A model generated the notes under the pieces. The model had not been told where the DNA came from and made no database searches. It saw nothing but the letters and a program-made list of their open reading frames with translations. The position numbers and the translations under genes were made by a program. Source: an uncultured Mycoplasmatota bacterium (lineage in GTDB: Bacteria > Bacillota_I > Bacilli_A > RF39 > UBA660). From it: DNA of 19,694 bases. The DNA lies in contig URBG01000024.1 of NCBI GenBank assembly GCA_900546055.1, forward strand, positions 1 through 19,694, given 5' to 3'. Below, piece by piece: positions 7,622 through 14,356 of the stretch. Numbering within the stretch: position 1 is the first letter of the stretch; each line of letters begins with the position of its first letter.

Positions 7622-9985
7622 CTAACAATTTGGTAACCAACTATAATTATACGTCTGCTGATGACTACCACAAGTGGCTGTATTTCCAGCTTTATCAGTA
7701 ATCTTAAATTGATATACTGCCTGAGCATAAGTTGCATTCAGTCCGTGATGTAACCATAGTTGCCATGGGGCAGTTGATGTAGAATAAGTTGTTACCCCTG
7801 AAGTCCAATCAAAGTTTGGTAAATCATTACGCGTACCACATACTCTGCCCCAGCTTGAACTAGCCGGTTTGCCATCAACCTTTATATAACAATGCCTACT
7901 TTGTGATGAACCATAACCACTTAAATTATCTCTAAAGTAAATCCAATAATAAGAACCACATTTACCACCTTTATTCATTGCTCCGGCCTCTATACCACAT
8001 TGACCAGTTTCACTACATGTTCCACCACCGCAAACAGGAGCCGTCTTATCAATTCTGACCTGTCCAGCACTTTTAACTGTTGTATTACCGGCATTATCTG
8101 TTGAAGTTATATAAACCGTATTGTCGCGTTCTGCAGACCAAATACCAGTTGCACTAGTTGTTGCCGTTCCAGTTGTCCAATCGTTATATATAGCTCCAGA
8201 GCCATTCGATGAATAACTATATCCTGTTTTTGCTACACCCGAAGTTGGATCACTAACATTAGCCGTAATTGTCACATTTTTATTAGTCCAACTACTACCA
8301 CCAGTATTACTAGTACTAATTGAAGGGGCCGTAGCATCACGTTTAAATGTTGCTGTACAGCTTCCACTTCCAGCCTCGTTTGATACATATCCATAATAAG
8401 TAACACCTTTAGTATCTGAACTGTATGTTGCTGATGTTGCCCCATTAGTTGAATTAGCTGATGTAGCTAAACCTTTAGCGCTTACTGTTCCTGATGTCGA
8501 CATACTTACTGTTACATTAGACCTATACCAACCATTGTTTCCAACTGTTCCACTTAACCCAATACTACAAGTCGGCGGATTCATTGTTTTAACACTCACA
8601 GATTTATAAGTCGCATTCCCGGCTAAATCTTTAACATGAATATAATATGTTCCAGTAGTTTTAGTCACTGTTGTTGAATAATTTGTTCCACTTATACTTG
8701 TCCAACTACTTGGTGTTGCTGTAGAAGTCGTTACATTATATCCAGATAGTCCGCTAGTACTATCAGCTAAAGTTATTGTTAAGTTATTACTTGTAGATAC
8801 TTTAGTAACTGCTGATATCGTTGGAATTGTTTTATCCATTTTAAATGATTTAGAACAACTATTACTTCCAGCCACATTTGATACATATCCATAATATGTA
8901 ATCCCCGCTGTATCTGAACTGTGTGTTAATGAAGAAGTACCATTTGTTGAATTCTGTGTAGTTGCAAGTCCTTTAGTACTTACTGTTCCAACTCCATTTA
9001 ATGTTACTCCGACATTTGTCTTATACCAACTATTTGTTCCTACTGTTCCACTTAAACTAATTGTACATGTCGGTGGATCCATTGATATTATATCTACTTT
9101 TTTAGACGCTGTATTTCCTACCGCATCTTTTACATGAATATAATATGTCCCGGTTGCTTTACTAAACGTATTTGAATAACTAGTTCCACTTATCGCTGTC
9201 CATGTACTTGGAACCGCTGCCGTATTTGTTATCGCATATCCTTTTAATCCACTTCCACTACTACTTTCAGATAACGTAATTGTTAAATTATCTTTCGTCG
9301 CTATCTTTGTTGTTATTGATATTGCTGGGGCTTTCTTATCAATTGCCGCTACATATGTCGCTTCCGGATTTCTCTTTTCTGATTTCATCTTTACTTTATA
9401 TGTTACTTTTCCTTCACTGTTCGCACCCTTTGTTGCTACATAACTTTTTTTAGTAGCCCCATTTATCGCTGTACTTCCGCTATACCATTGATACGTTCCT
9501 GTATAACTACTCGTTGCCGTTAATGTTATATCCTTATTCGTCCAAGTTCCACTTGTTATTGGTGTTTTTCCGTCTATTTTACCAATTATTACTAAATCCA
9601 GATTGATTGTACAATTATCATTATATACATAATCATACACATCTTTTTTAGCTACACTTGATGATTTATTTGTTACCTCAATACATGCTTCATCAATACT
9701 AGCTCCTGTAGATGGTAATTTAATATCTCTTTCAATATAACCATCTTTCTGTAAATCACTTAACCATATATTGATTTTTACGCCAGGTTCTTGTGGCATT
9801 TTCCCTTTATTATCAACTGCCCAACTTTTTGCTGCTAATATCATATTATCTTTAAGTTGTTTATCGGCATTCTCTTCACCTTTTTTTACCGCTTTTTCGA
9901 CTGTTGGAATAATTATTAATATCATTAAACTTACTAAAACTATTACTCCTATCAATTCTATTAACGTAAACCCTTTTTCTCTCAT
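7622..9985 (-). CDS. Giant prepilin-like surface protein B
   Basis: This 787-residue paralogue of the 3583-5919 protein has the same type III signal (MREKG/FTLIE), N-terminal helix, pilin-head region and modules X1, Y1 and X2. Residues 1-448 are identical to protein A, as is the DNA. From residue 449 on, Y2 and Z are recognisably homologous but many positions differ. The tip (~651-787) is unrelated to the tip of A: it is Cys-rich (a CGGGTC..CG..CG cluster near its start) and ends in an aromatic stretch and a final Cys. Each Y module has two Cys (PPTC and SC), which could form an internal disulfide. It is the first gene of the operon, with a sigma-A promoter at 10030-10057 and the ribosome binding site TAGGTGA. 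The sequence supports a secreted, anchored, modular surface protein; adhesion is inference. Confidence 0.88.
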   Translation of the reverse strand: MREKGFTLIELIGVIVLVSLMILIIIPTVEKAVKKGEENADKQLKDNMILAAKSWAVDNKGKMPQEPGVKINIWLSDLQKDGYIERDIKLPSTGASIDEACIEVTNKSSSVAKKDVYDYVYNDNCTINLDLVIIGKIDGKTPITSGTWTNKDITLTATSSYTGTYQWYSGSTAINGATKKSYVATKGANSEGKVTYKVKMKSEKRNPEATYVAAIDKKAPAISITTKIATKDNLTITLSESSSGSGLKGYAITNTAAVPSTWTAISGTSYSNTFSKATGTYYIHVKDAVGNTASKKVDIISMDPPTCTISLSGTVGTNSWYKTNVGVTLNGVGTVSTKGLATTQNSTNGTSSLTHSSDTAGITYYGYVSNVAGSNSCSKSFKMDKTIPTISAVTKVSTSNNLTITLADSTSGLSGYNVTTSTATPSSWTSISGTNYSTTVTKTTGTYYIHVKDLAGNATYKSVSVKTMNPPTCSIGLSGTVGNNGWYRSNVTVSMSTSGTVSAKGLATSANSTNGATSATYSSDTKGVTYYGYVSNEAGSGSCTATFKRDATAPSISTSNTGGSSWTNKNVTITANVSDPTSGVAKTGYSYSSNGSGAIYNDWTTGTATTSATGIWSAERDNTVYITSTDNAGNTTVKSAGQVRIDKTAPVCGGGTCSETGQCGIEAGAMNKGGKCGSYYWIYFRDNLSGYGSSQSRHCYIKVDGKPASSSWGRVCGTRNDLPNFDWTSGVTTYSTSTAPWQLWLHHGLNATYAQAVYQFKITDKAGNTATCGSHQQTYNYSWLPNC

Positions 9986-9998
9986 TTATTTCACCTAT
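8642..9998. repeat. Direct repeat, copy B (5' part of giant prepilin B)
   Basis: Partner of 4576-5932: 1357 bp, with no mismatch seen by eye even at synonymous sites. Its upper end at 9998 lies in the short leader of prepilin B, so the upstream promoter is not part of the repeat. Crossing over between the copies would delete or duplicate 4066 bp containing enolase and the 5929-6366 gene. Confidence 0.9.
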
Positions 9999-10029
9999 AT
10001 TCTTAACGCTATTATCTACTATTACAAAC

Positions 10030-10057
10030 ATTATAGCATGTTTTTATCAATTTTCAA
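10030..10057 (-). promoter_or_regulatory. Sigma-A promoter of the prepilin B-enolase operon
   Basis: On the minus strand TTGAAA (10057-10052), a 16-base spacer and TATAAT (10035-10030), about 45 bases before the prepilin B start. No terminator hairpin is visible between this point and 3129, so it could drive all five genes. It is back to back with the murF promoter. Confidence 0.8.
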
Positions 10058-10066
10058 TTATTTTAT

Positions 10067-10095
10067 TTGCCCTATTTCATAAAATGTATTATAAT
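10067..10095 (+). promoter_or_regulatory. Sigma-A promoter of murF
   Basis: TTGCCC (10067-10072), a 17-base spacer and TATAAT (10090-10095). Transcription should start near 10102, which rules out the in-frame TTG codon at 10098 as the murF start. Confidence 0.8.
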
Positions 10096-10127
10096 ATGTG
10101 TGCTTACTAAAAAAACGAGGTGATATT

Positions 10128-11462
10128 ATGCTTATTAAAGAAATACTAGAATTAAGCAAATCAAAATTAATAAATGGTGAAAGTACAAATATCGACCACT
10201 TCACTATAAATACAAACGATATCAAAGGAAAAACTATGTTCTTTCCATTAAAAGGTAAAACCGATGGTCATAACTATATTTTAAATGGTGTTGATGAAGG
10301 ATTAGCTGGTTTTTTTGTTGAACCTGGACATGAAGATATTATTGAAGAAGCTTTGGCCAAAAATAAAAAATTAGTTATTGTTGAAGTAAAAGACTGCTTA
10401 AAAGCCCTTCAAGAATTAGCTACTAAAACTAGAGAACGTTTAACCGTACCTGTTATTGCCTTAACTGGAAGTTTTGGAAAAACTAGTCAAAGAGAAATGA
10501 TTTATAGCGTTTTAAAAACTGAATTCAACGTTTTAACAACCGTTGGTAATTTAAATAATCATATAGGGATGCCCTTAACTCTAATTAATTATAACGGTGA
10601 AGATGTTGTCTTATTAGAATTAGGATCAAACCATATGGGTGAAATAGCCTTTTTAAGAAATATTTGTAAACCGACAATTACTTTAGTAACTAATATCGGA
10701 ACTGCCCATATTGGCAATTTTAAAAAACTAAAAAATACCCTAAAAGAAAAAACAAGTATTGCCAAAGACAGTCGCTATTTCTTACGTAACATGGATGATT
10801 CCATGATTAAACATGCTAAAATAGATGCCGAAAATATTATTGAATATGGTGTTCATGAAAGCGACATTTCAAATATAATTTTAGGTAAGAAAAATCGTTA
10901 CACCATTACTGTAAATAACAAACGTCATAAAATTACTATTAATAATGATATTGAATACCTTATTAACTATTCAATTTGTGCCTTAAAAATTGGCTTGTTA
11001 TTAGAAATGGATATTAAAAACATCATTAAAGGAATCGACAATTTTAAATGTGCGCCAAGTCGTATGGAAAAAATGAATATTGGCCGTAACATTTTAATCA
11101 ATGACTGCTATAATGCCTCATACGAAACCATGATTAGCGGTTTAGAATATTTTTATAAACAAACTAATAAAAACAAAATTGTTATCCTAGGTGATATTTT
11201 AGAACAAGGACGTATGAGTAATAAAATTCATATGAACATTGCTAAATACATGTTTAAAAATAATCTTAGCTTTAATGAAATCCATCTAGTTGGTAAAGAA
11301 ATGAAAAAAGTATATAATTACTTAAGAAAAAAAGACTTTAATGTCTTCTATTATCCCAAAGTTGACGACGTAGATCCTGAAATTTTAAAAAACAAATCAG
11401 TTTACTTAAAAGCCTCAAATGGTGTTGGATTAAGTAAACTTATACCAAAAAAAGAAGCCTAA
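10128..11462 (+). CDS. murF: UDP-N-acetylmuramoyl-tripeptide--D-alanyl-D-alanine ligase
   Basis: MurF performs the last cytoplasmic step of peptidoglycan precursor synthesis, joining D-Ala-D-Ala to UDP-MurNAc-tripeptide with ATP. The 444 residues have an N-terminal substrate-binding domain (to ~105), the Mur ligase P-loop TGSFGKTS (113-120), the NNHIGMPLTL block, ELGSNHMGEI, the VTNIGTAHIGNF block, and in the C-terminal domain NDCYNAS..TM and ILGDILEQG. The P-loop has Phe where MurF usually has Asn, and Ser for the final Thr. The ATG at 10128 is preferred because GAGGTGA (10117-10123) is properly spaced; a longer frame to 10098 starts upstream of the expected transcription start. The gene is monocistronic and its stop overlaps the stop of the convergent gene by 4 bases. 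No ddl or mraY lies beside it. Confidence 0.95.
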   Translation: MLIKEILELSKSKLINGESTNIDHFTINTNDIKGKTMFFPLKGKTDGHNYILNGVDEGLAGFFVEPGHEDIIEEALAKNKKLVIVEVKDCLKALQELATKTRERLTVPVIALTGSFGKTSQREMIYSVLKTEFNVLTTVGNLNNHIGMPLTLINYNGEDVVLLELGSNHMGEIAFLRNICKPTITLVTNIGTAHIGNFKKLKNTLKEKTSIAKDSRYFLRNMDDSMIKHAKIDAENIIEYGVHESDISNIILGKKNRYTITVNNKRHKITINNDIEYLINYSICALKIGLLLEMDIKNIIKGIDNFKCAPSRMEKMNIGRNILINDCYNASYETMISGLEYFYKQTNKNKIVILGDILEQGRMSNKIHMNIAKYMFKNNLSFNEIHLVGKEMKKVYNYLRKKDFNVFYYPKVDDVDPEILKNKSVYLKASNGVGLSKLIPKKEA

Positions 11463-11478
11463 TGTCCTGGCTTCTTTT
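11447..11478. terminator. Shared terminator of the convergent murF and 11459-12340 genes
   Basis: A 10-bp perfect stem (AAAAGAAGCC 11450-11459 with GGCTTCTTTT 11469-11478) has a 9-base loop that holds most of both overlapping stop codons. On the minus strand it runs straight into seven T (11453 down to 11447); the plus-strand tail is weaker. The terminator is built from the coding ends of the two genes. Confidence 0.75.
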
Positions 11479-12340
11479 CTTGTGTCTCCTGTACCTCATA
11501 AACCGCTAAATCCTGATTTAATTTATACCCTTCAGCATATTCTCTATAATTTGCTAAACACTTCTTGAAACTAGCTATTCCTAAGATACTATCATACTCG
11601 TTATATTCAGAATCTAAAATTGCACTACCTAAAACTGACCTTAATTCTTTATCCGTAGCAATATAGTCTTGACGAAGCGCAATTGAATATTGTCGCCAGT
11701 AACTACTATCATAATTAAAGATAGGCTCTGGATGACTACCTCCAGGAAACTTATCAGTAAAATTAAACATATCCTTGCCTCTATCTAAAACCAAGGATAA
11801 TAGACTATCCTGCCCTAAAAGGTGCTTCTCACCAGTTAATCCATTAATGAGTTCATATCCTTCATCAGTCATAGTTACATCCATCAAATAATATCTAAAG
11901 ACTTCTGCTACTAATTGTCTATTATTTGTCACTATATTATTACGTAATTTAAATAAACGTTGATCAGCTTTTAAAGAACTAGGGCTAGACGCATTATCTA
12001 CCAATCTTTCAACATCAGGTGCTATAGTCTTAAGATATTTAATAGTATAATCGCGTAAGATTAATCTATCAATTATTTCCTCGCCGTCATTCAGCACAAC
12101 TTTGCCTTCATCTAAAATTGAAGTTTTTTCTGTTGAAAAAGCGGACTTTAATTCCTCATATTCTAAAAAAGCAATTTGAAACATATACATTTCAAGATCA
12201 CTATCACTTAAATCGTCAAAATAATATTTAGATTTTGTAATTTCAAATTTATCTCTTGCCTCATTGACAGCTACTTCATCTTCAACATCTATATCCTTAA
12301 AAAATTTTTTTCTATCTTCCCATGAAGTTATACCATTCAT
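11459..12340 (-). CDS. Hypothetical 293-residue soluble protein
   Basis: I do not recognise this protein. It has no signal peptide and no membrane segment, is acidic and looks largely helical, with several DDLSDSDLEM-like acidic stretches. It has no cysteine cluster or nucleotide-binding loop that I can see. The middle (about 180-225) carries aromatic and His/Pro residues (GGSHPEPIFNYDSSYWRQYS), the most distinctive part. The start at 12340 is supported by GAGGTGA 6 bases upstream, and a sigma-A promoter lies at 12364-12392. It diverges from spoIIIAH and converges on murF, so it is a single-gene unit. Codon use and composition match its neighbours. A real, expressed gene of unknown function. 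Confidence 0.8.
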   Translation of the reverse strand: MNGITSWEDRKKFFKDIDVEDEVAVNEARDKFEITKSKYYFDDLSDSDLEMYMFQIAFLEYEELKSAFSTEKTSILDEGKVVLNDGEEIIDRLILRDYTIKYLKTIAPDVERLVDNASSPSSLKADQRLFKLRNNIVTNNRQLVAEVFRYYLMDVTMTDEGYELINGLTGEKHLLGQDSLLSLVLDRGKDMFNFTDKFPGGSHPEPIFNYDSSYWRQYSIALRQDYIATDKELRSVLGSAILDSEYNEYDSILGIASFKKCLANYREYAEGYKLNQDLAVYEVQETQEKKPGH

Positions 12341-12363
12341 TCCGCTTCACCTCTACATTTAAT

Positions 12364-12392
12364 ATTATAACATAACCAATTTATCCCAGCAA
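12364..12392 (-). promoter_or_regulatory. Sigma-A promoter of the 11459-12340 gene
   Basis: On the minus strand TTGCTG (12392-12387), a 17-base spacer and TATAAT (12369-12364), about 24 bases before the start codon. Confidence 0.7.
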
Positions 12393-12430
12393 CTGCAAAA
12401 TAAACAGTCTTAGAAATTAAATAATCCTAA

Positions 12431-12467
12431 ATATAATTGTAATAAAAACAAGATACCTTAATATAAT
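12431..12467 (+). promoter_or_regulatory. Candidate promoter region of spoIIIAH
   Basis: Two readings are possible. One is a vegetative promoter TTGTAA (12437-12442), a 19-base spacer and TATAAT (12462-12467). The other is a sigma-E-like pair ATA (12433-12435), a 16-base spacer and GATACCTTA (12452-12460, against CATACAnT). Family knowledge favours sigma-E for spoIIIA genes, but the match is imperfect. Confidence 0.3.
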
Positions 12468-12496
12468 TAATTAGGAATGTACTAGGAGGGATAATA

Positions 12497-13006
12497 ATGA
12501 TAAATAAAAGAAGTTTGTGGTTTTTGACGCTGTTTAGTTTGATATTAGTGCTTAGTGTGTATTACATAACTATGCCTAGCGAATTACTGATGACAACAAA
12601 TAACAATACAAAAGAAGAAAAACAAACCAAAACTGTCTCAGCCGAAAGTAGTGATAATGAAAGCGCTGAACTAGTTGCTTTAAGGGTAGAATCTGAAGAA
12701 CAAATGTTAGATGAGATAAATGAATTAAAAACAGTTCTTACAAACTCAAAATCATCTACTGATGAAAAAAACCAAGCTTTTGAAAAAATGCAAAAATTAA
12801 ACCAAAATCGCAGTCAAGAAGAATCAGTAGAAAAGAAAATTCAAAGTGAACATAAACTTAAAGCATTTGTTAAGATAAATGGTAGTGACATTTCCGTTGT
12901 CGTTGACAGTAAAAAGCATGACAAAGCGCTTGCTAATAAAATAATGCGTACTGTTCAATCAGAATTTGATACCGCAGTTGCCGTATCTGTTAAATTTCAA
13001 AAATAA
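12497..13006 (+). CDS. spoIIIAH: Stage III sporulation protein AH
   Basis: SpoIIIAH sits in the mother-cell membrane around the forespore and binds SpoIIQ from the forespore side to form the channel or ratchet of engulfment. This 169-residue protein has one hydrophobic segment (about 7-25, with LVLSVYYITMPSE very like the Bacillus protein), a low-complexity linker to ~60, a helical stretch with EEQMLDEINELK and DEKNQAFEKM, and a C-terminal ring-building (YscJ/FliF-like) region with VDSKKHDKALANKIM and AVSVKFQK. It is shorter than B. subtilis SpoIIIAH (about 218), mainly in the linker. AGGAGGG at 12484-12490 is a strong ribosome binding site. It is not next to spoIIIAA-AG; it stands alone before gerE and gerM, and a terminator follows at once. 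Confidence 0.92.
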   Translation: MINKRSLWFLTLFSLILVLSVYYITMPSELLMTTNNNTKEEKQTKTVSAESSDNESAELVALRVESEEQMLDEINELKTVLTNSKSSTDEKNQAFEKMQKLNQNRSQEESVEKKIQSEHKLKAFVKINGSDISVVVDSKKHDKALANKIMRTVQSEFDTAVAVSVKFQK

Positions 13007-13027
13007 CTCTTAACTAGAGTTTTTTTG
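13005..13027 (+). terminator. Terminator of spoIIIAH
   Basis: The stem AACTCT (13005-13010)/AGAGTT (13016-13021) has the loop TAACT and runs into TTTTTT. It overlaps the stop codon. Confidence 0.65.
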
Positions 13028-13048
13028 TATTTTTAGGCTTTTCTTCTC

Positions 13049-13075
13049 ACTAATATCAAGGGTGTGCATAAAATA
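13049..13075 (+). promoter_or_regulatory. Sigma-K (sigma-E/K)-type promoter of gerE
   Basis: AC (13049-13050), a 16-base spacer and CATAAAATA (13067-13075) fit the sigma-K pattern AC-N16/17-CATAnnnTA of B. subtilis at every fixed base. No sigma-A -10 box with a good -35 is seen here. Transcription would begin near 13082, between the upstream ATG at 13078 and the true gerE start. Confidence 0.65.
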
Positions 13076-13119
13076 ATATGAGTAAATATAAACCACCCAA
13101 CTTAGGAAGTGAGGGAATT

Positions 13120-13326
13120 ATGAAAAAGGGTATTTTAACAAAAAGAGAACGTGAAGTGTTTGAACTATTAATTGACAACAAAACAACCAGTGAAATTGCT
13201 GCCATTCTTGAAATAAGTGAAAAGACAGTTCGCAATCATATTTCTAACGCGATGCAAAAGCTTGGAGTAAAGGGTCGTGCTGGGGCTGTGGTTGAGCTTT
13301 TAAAACTTGGAGAACTTTCATTATAA
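13120..13326 (+). CDS. gerE: GerE, late mother-cell transcription regulator
   Basis: GerE is a small LuxR/GerE-type DNA-binding protein that switches late, sigma-K-dependent coat genes on or off in the mother cell. Almost the whole 68-residue product is the helix-turn-helix domain: LTKREREVFELL, then the recognition region SEIAAILEISEKTVRNHIS, then MQKLGVKGRAGAVVELLKLG. The match to B. subtilis GerE (74 residues) is very close from memory. I chose ATG 13120 because AGGAAGTGAGGG (13104-13115) precedes it. The frame is open to an ATG at 13078, but that lies before the expected transcription start, and the extra residues only translate the ribosome binding site. It follows spoIIIAH with its own promoter. 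Confidence 0.93.
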   Translation: MKKGILTKREREVFELLIDNKTTSEIAAILEISEKTVRNHISNAMQKLGVKGRAGAVVELLKLGELSL

Positions 13327-13352
13327 AAGGGTTAATAAAAAACCTTTTTTTT
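13325..13352 (+). terminator. Probable weak terminator of gerE
   Basis: AAAAGGGTT (13325-13333) pairs with AACCTTTTT (13341-13349) over 9 bp with one G-T wobble and a 7-base loop. A short T run follows to 13352. Readthrough into gerM is possible. Confidence 0.5.
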
Positions 13353-13377
13353 CATATTATTTAAATAGGTGATTGTA

Positions 13378-14346
13378 ATGTTAAAAAAACTAAGTTTACG
13401 TAAAATCGGTTTAACCTCGGCGGCCTTGTTTGCCATTCTACTGATATATCTTCTCCCCGGAAATGAACCTAAATTGGACGTTGATTCTGAATTAGAATAT
13501 GTGGATTCAAACGTTAATACCAATCCTATCTTTTTGATGGATAAAAATAGCTATGTTGCTCTAACCGAAGTTGTTTTAACAAGCGGTCAAATCGAAGAAA
13601 AAGCTAAAGAACTTTTAAATATTTTGACAGTTGGTGGTTCGGATAGTAAAATACCTAGTGGTTTTAGTGCAATTATTCCACCAGATACTCAAGTTTTATC
13701 ACTAAAATATAACAAGGGCCTTATTAAAGTTGATTTTTCAAGTGACCTATTAGACGTCGATGAAGAACACGAAGAAAAAATGATTGAAGCTATTGTGTAT
13801 ACCTTAACTTCGATTGACGATGTTAATAAAGTTATTATATATGTCGATGGTGAAATACTAACTAAATTGCCAAAAACTAAGGCCAATTTACCAAGTACGC
13901 TAGATAGATCATTTGGCATAAATAAAGAGTACGATTTTACTAAAACTACCAGTATTAATGAAGTAACTGTCTATTATGTTAATGAAATTAACGACAAAAA
14001 GTATTATGTTCCAGTTACAAAATATCTAAATGATGATCGAGATAAAATAACCATCATCATCGATGAATTAACAACTAATTTTAACCATAATGAACGGCTT
14101 ATGAGTTTTCTAAATGATGAAACTAAACTAGTTTCTAGTAACATTGACAACGATACTATGAATTTAGAATTTAACTCATATATATTTGATGATGTTACAA
14201 CCAAAGAAGTTTTAGAAGAAGTCATCTATACTATTTGTTTATCAATTGAAGATAATTATGATGTAAATCAAGTTGTTTTTAAAGTTGACAACCAGGAAAT
14301 TTACAAAACTACATTAAAAAGTCTTGAAAGTAAGAAAAAAATATAG
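13378..14346 (+). CDS. gerM: GerM, sporulation/germination protein with two GerMN domains
   Basis: In B. subtilis GerM is made in the mother cell and is needed to build the SpoIIIA-SpoIIQ complex. This 322-residue protein has an N-terminal membrane anchor (about 11-27) and two GerMN domains, about 50-160 and 190-310. Each has the strand-helix pattern with LKYNKGLIKVDFSSDLLD or MNLEFNSYIFDD, then an E-x-x-Y-T helix and a V-x-x-V-x-x-x-V-D-x strand. Unlike B. subtilis GerM, which is a lipoprotein, no lipobox cysteine is present; the anchor ends LLPGNEPK. ATG 13378 is preferred to the in-frame GTG at 13369 because that GTG lies in the ribosome binding site AGGTGAT. A weak sigma-E-like element, ATA-N15-CATATTATT (13335-13361), precedes it. 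The tRNA-Arg promoter lies in its last codons. Confidence 0.9.
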   Translation: MLKKLSLRKIGLTSAALFAILLIYLLPGNEPKLDVDSELEYVDSNVNTNPIFLMDKNSYVALTEVVLTSGQIEEKAKELLNILTVGGSDSKIPSGFSAIIPPDTQVLSLKYNKGLIKVDFSSDLLDVDEEHEEKMIEAIVYTLTSIDDVNKVIIYVDGEILTKLPKTKANLPSTLDRSFGINKEYDFTKTTSINEVTVYYVNEINDKKYYVPVTKYLNDDRDKITIIIDELTTNFNHNERLMSFLNDETKLVSSNIDNDTMNLEFNSYIFDDVTTKEVLEEVIYTICLSIEDNYDVNQVVFKVDNQEIYKTTLKSLESKKKI

Positions 14347-14352
14347 TATAAT
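14324..14352 (+). promoter_or_regulatory. Sigma-A promoter of tRNA-Arg, inside the end of gerM
   Basis: TTGAAA (14324-14329), a 17-base spacer and TATAAT (14347-14352) form a near-consensus promoter whose -35 box and spacer are gerM coding sequence. The tRNA starts 28 bases after the -10 box. Confidence 0.85.
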
Positions 14353-14356
14353 TAAT

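Noticed and set aside
3600..9990. CRISPR or short tandem repeat array
   Set aside because: The repeated words on the plus strand come from codons of ~80-residue protein modules; spacing and sequence are irregular and there are no constant repeats with unique spacers.
3583..9998. Diversity-generating retroelement acting on the tips
   Set aside because: No reverse transcriptase gene, template repeat or adenine-biased substitution pattern is visible in the window.
4576..9998. Mobile element as the cause of the 1357-bp repeat
   Set aside because: The repeat is coding sequence with no transposase, terminal inverted repeats or target-site duplication; its ends fall at a ribosome binding site and within a module.
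9771..10082. Plus-strand frame opposite the prepilin B start (a twin lies at 5705-5950)
   Set aside because: It is antisense to conserved prepilin coding sequence, duplicated only because the repeat is duplicated, and has no ribosome binding site.
10098..10127. Longer MurF from 10098
   Set aside because: It starts 3 bases after the -10 box, has no ribosome binding site, and adds residues not typical of MurF.
13078..13119. N-terminal extension of GerE from the ATG at 13078
   Set aside because: The codon lies at the sigma-K-type -10 box, before the expected transcription start, and the extra residues only translate the ribosome binding site.
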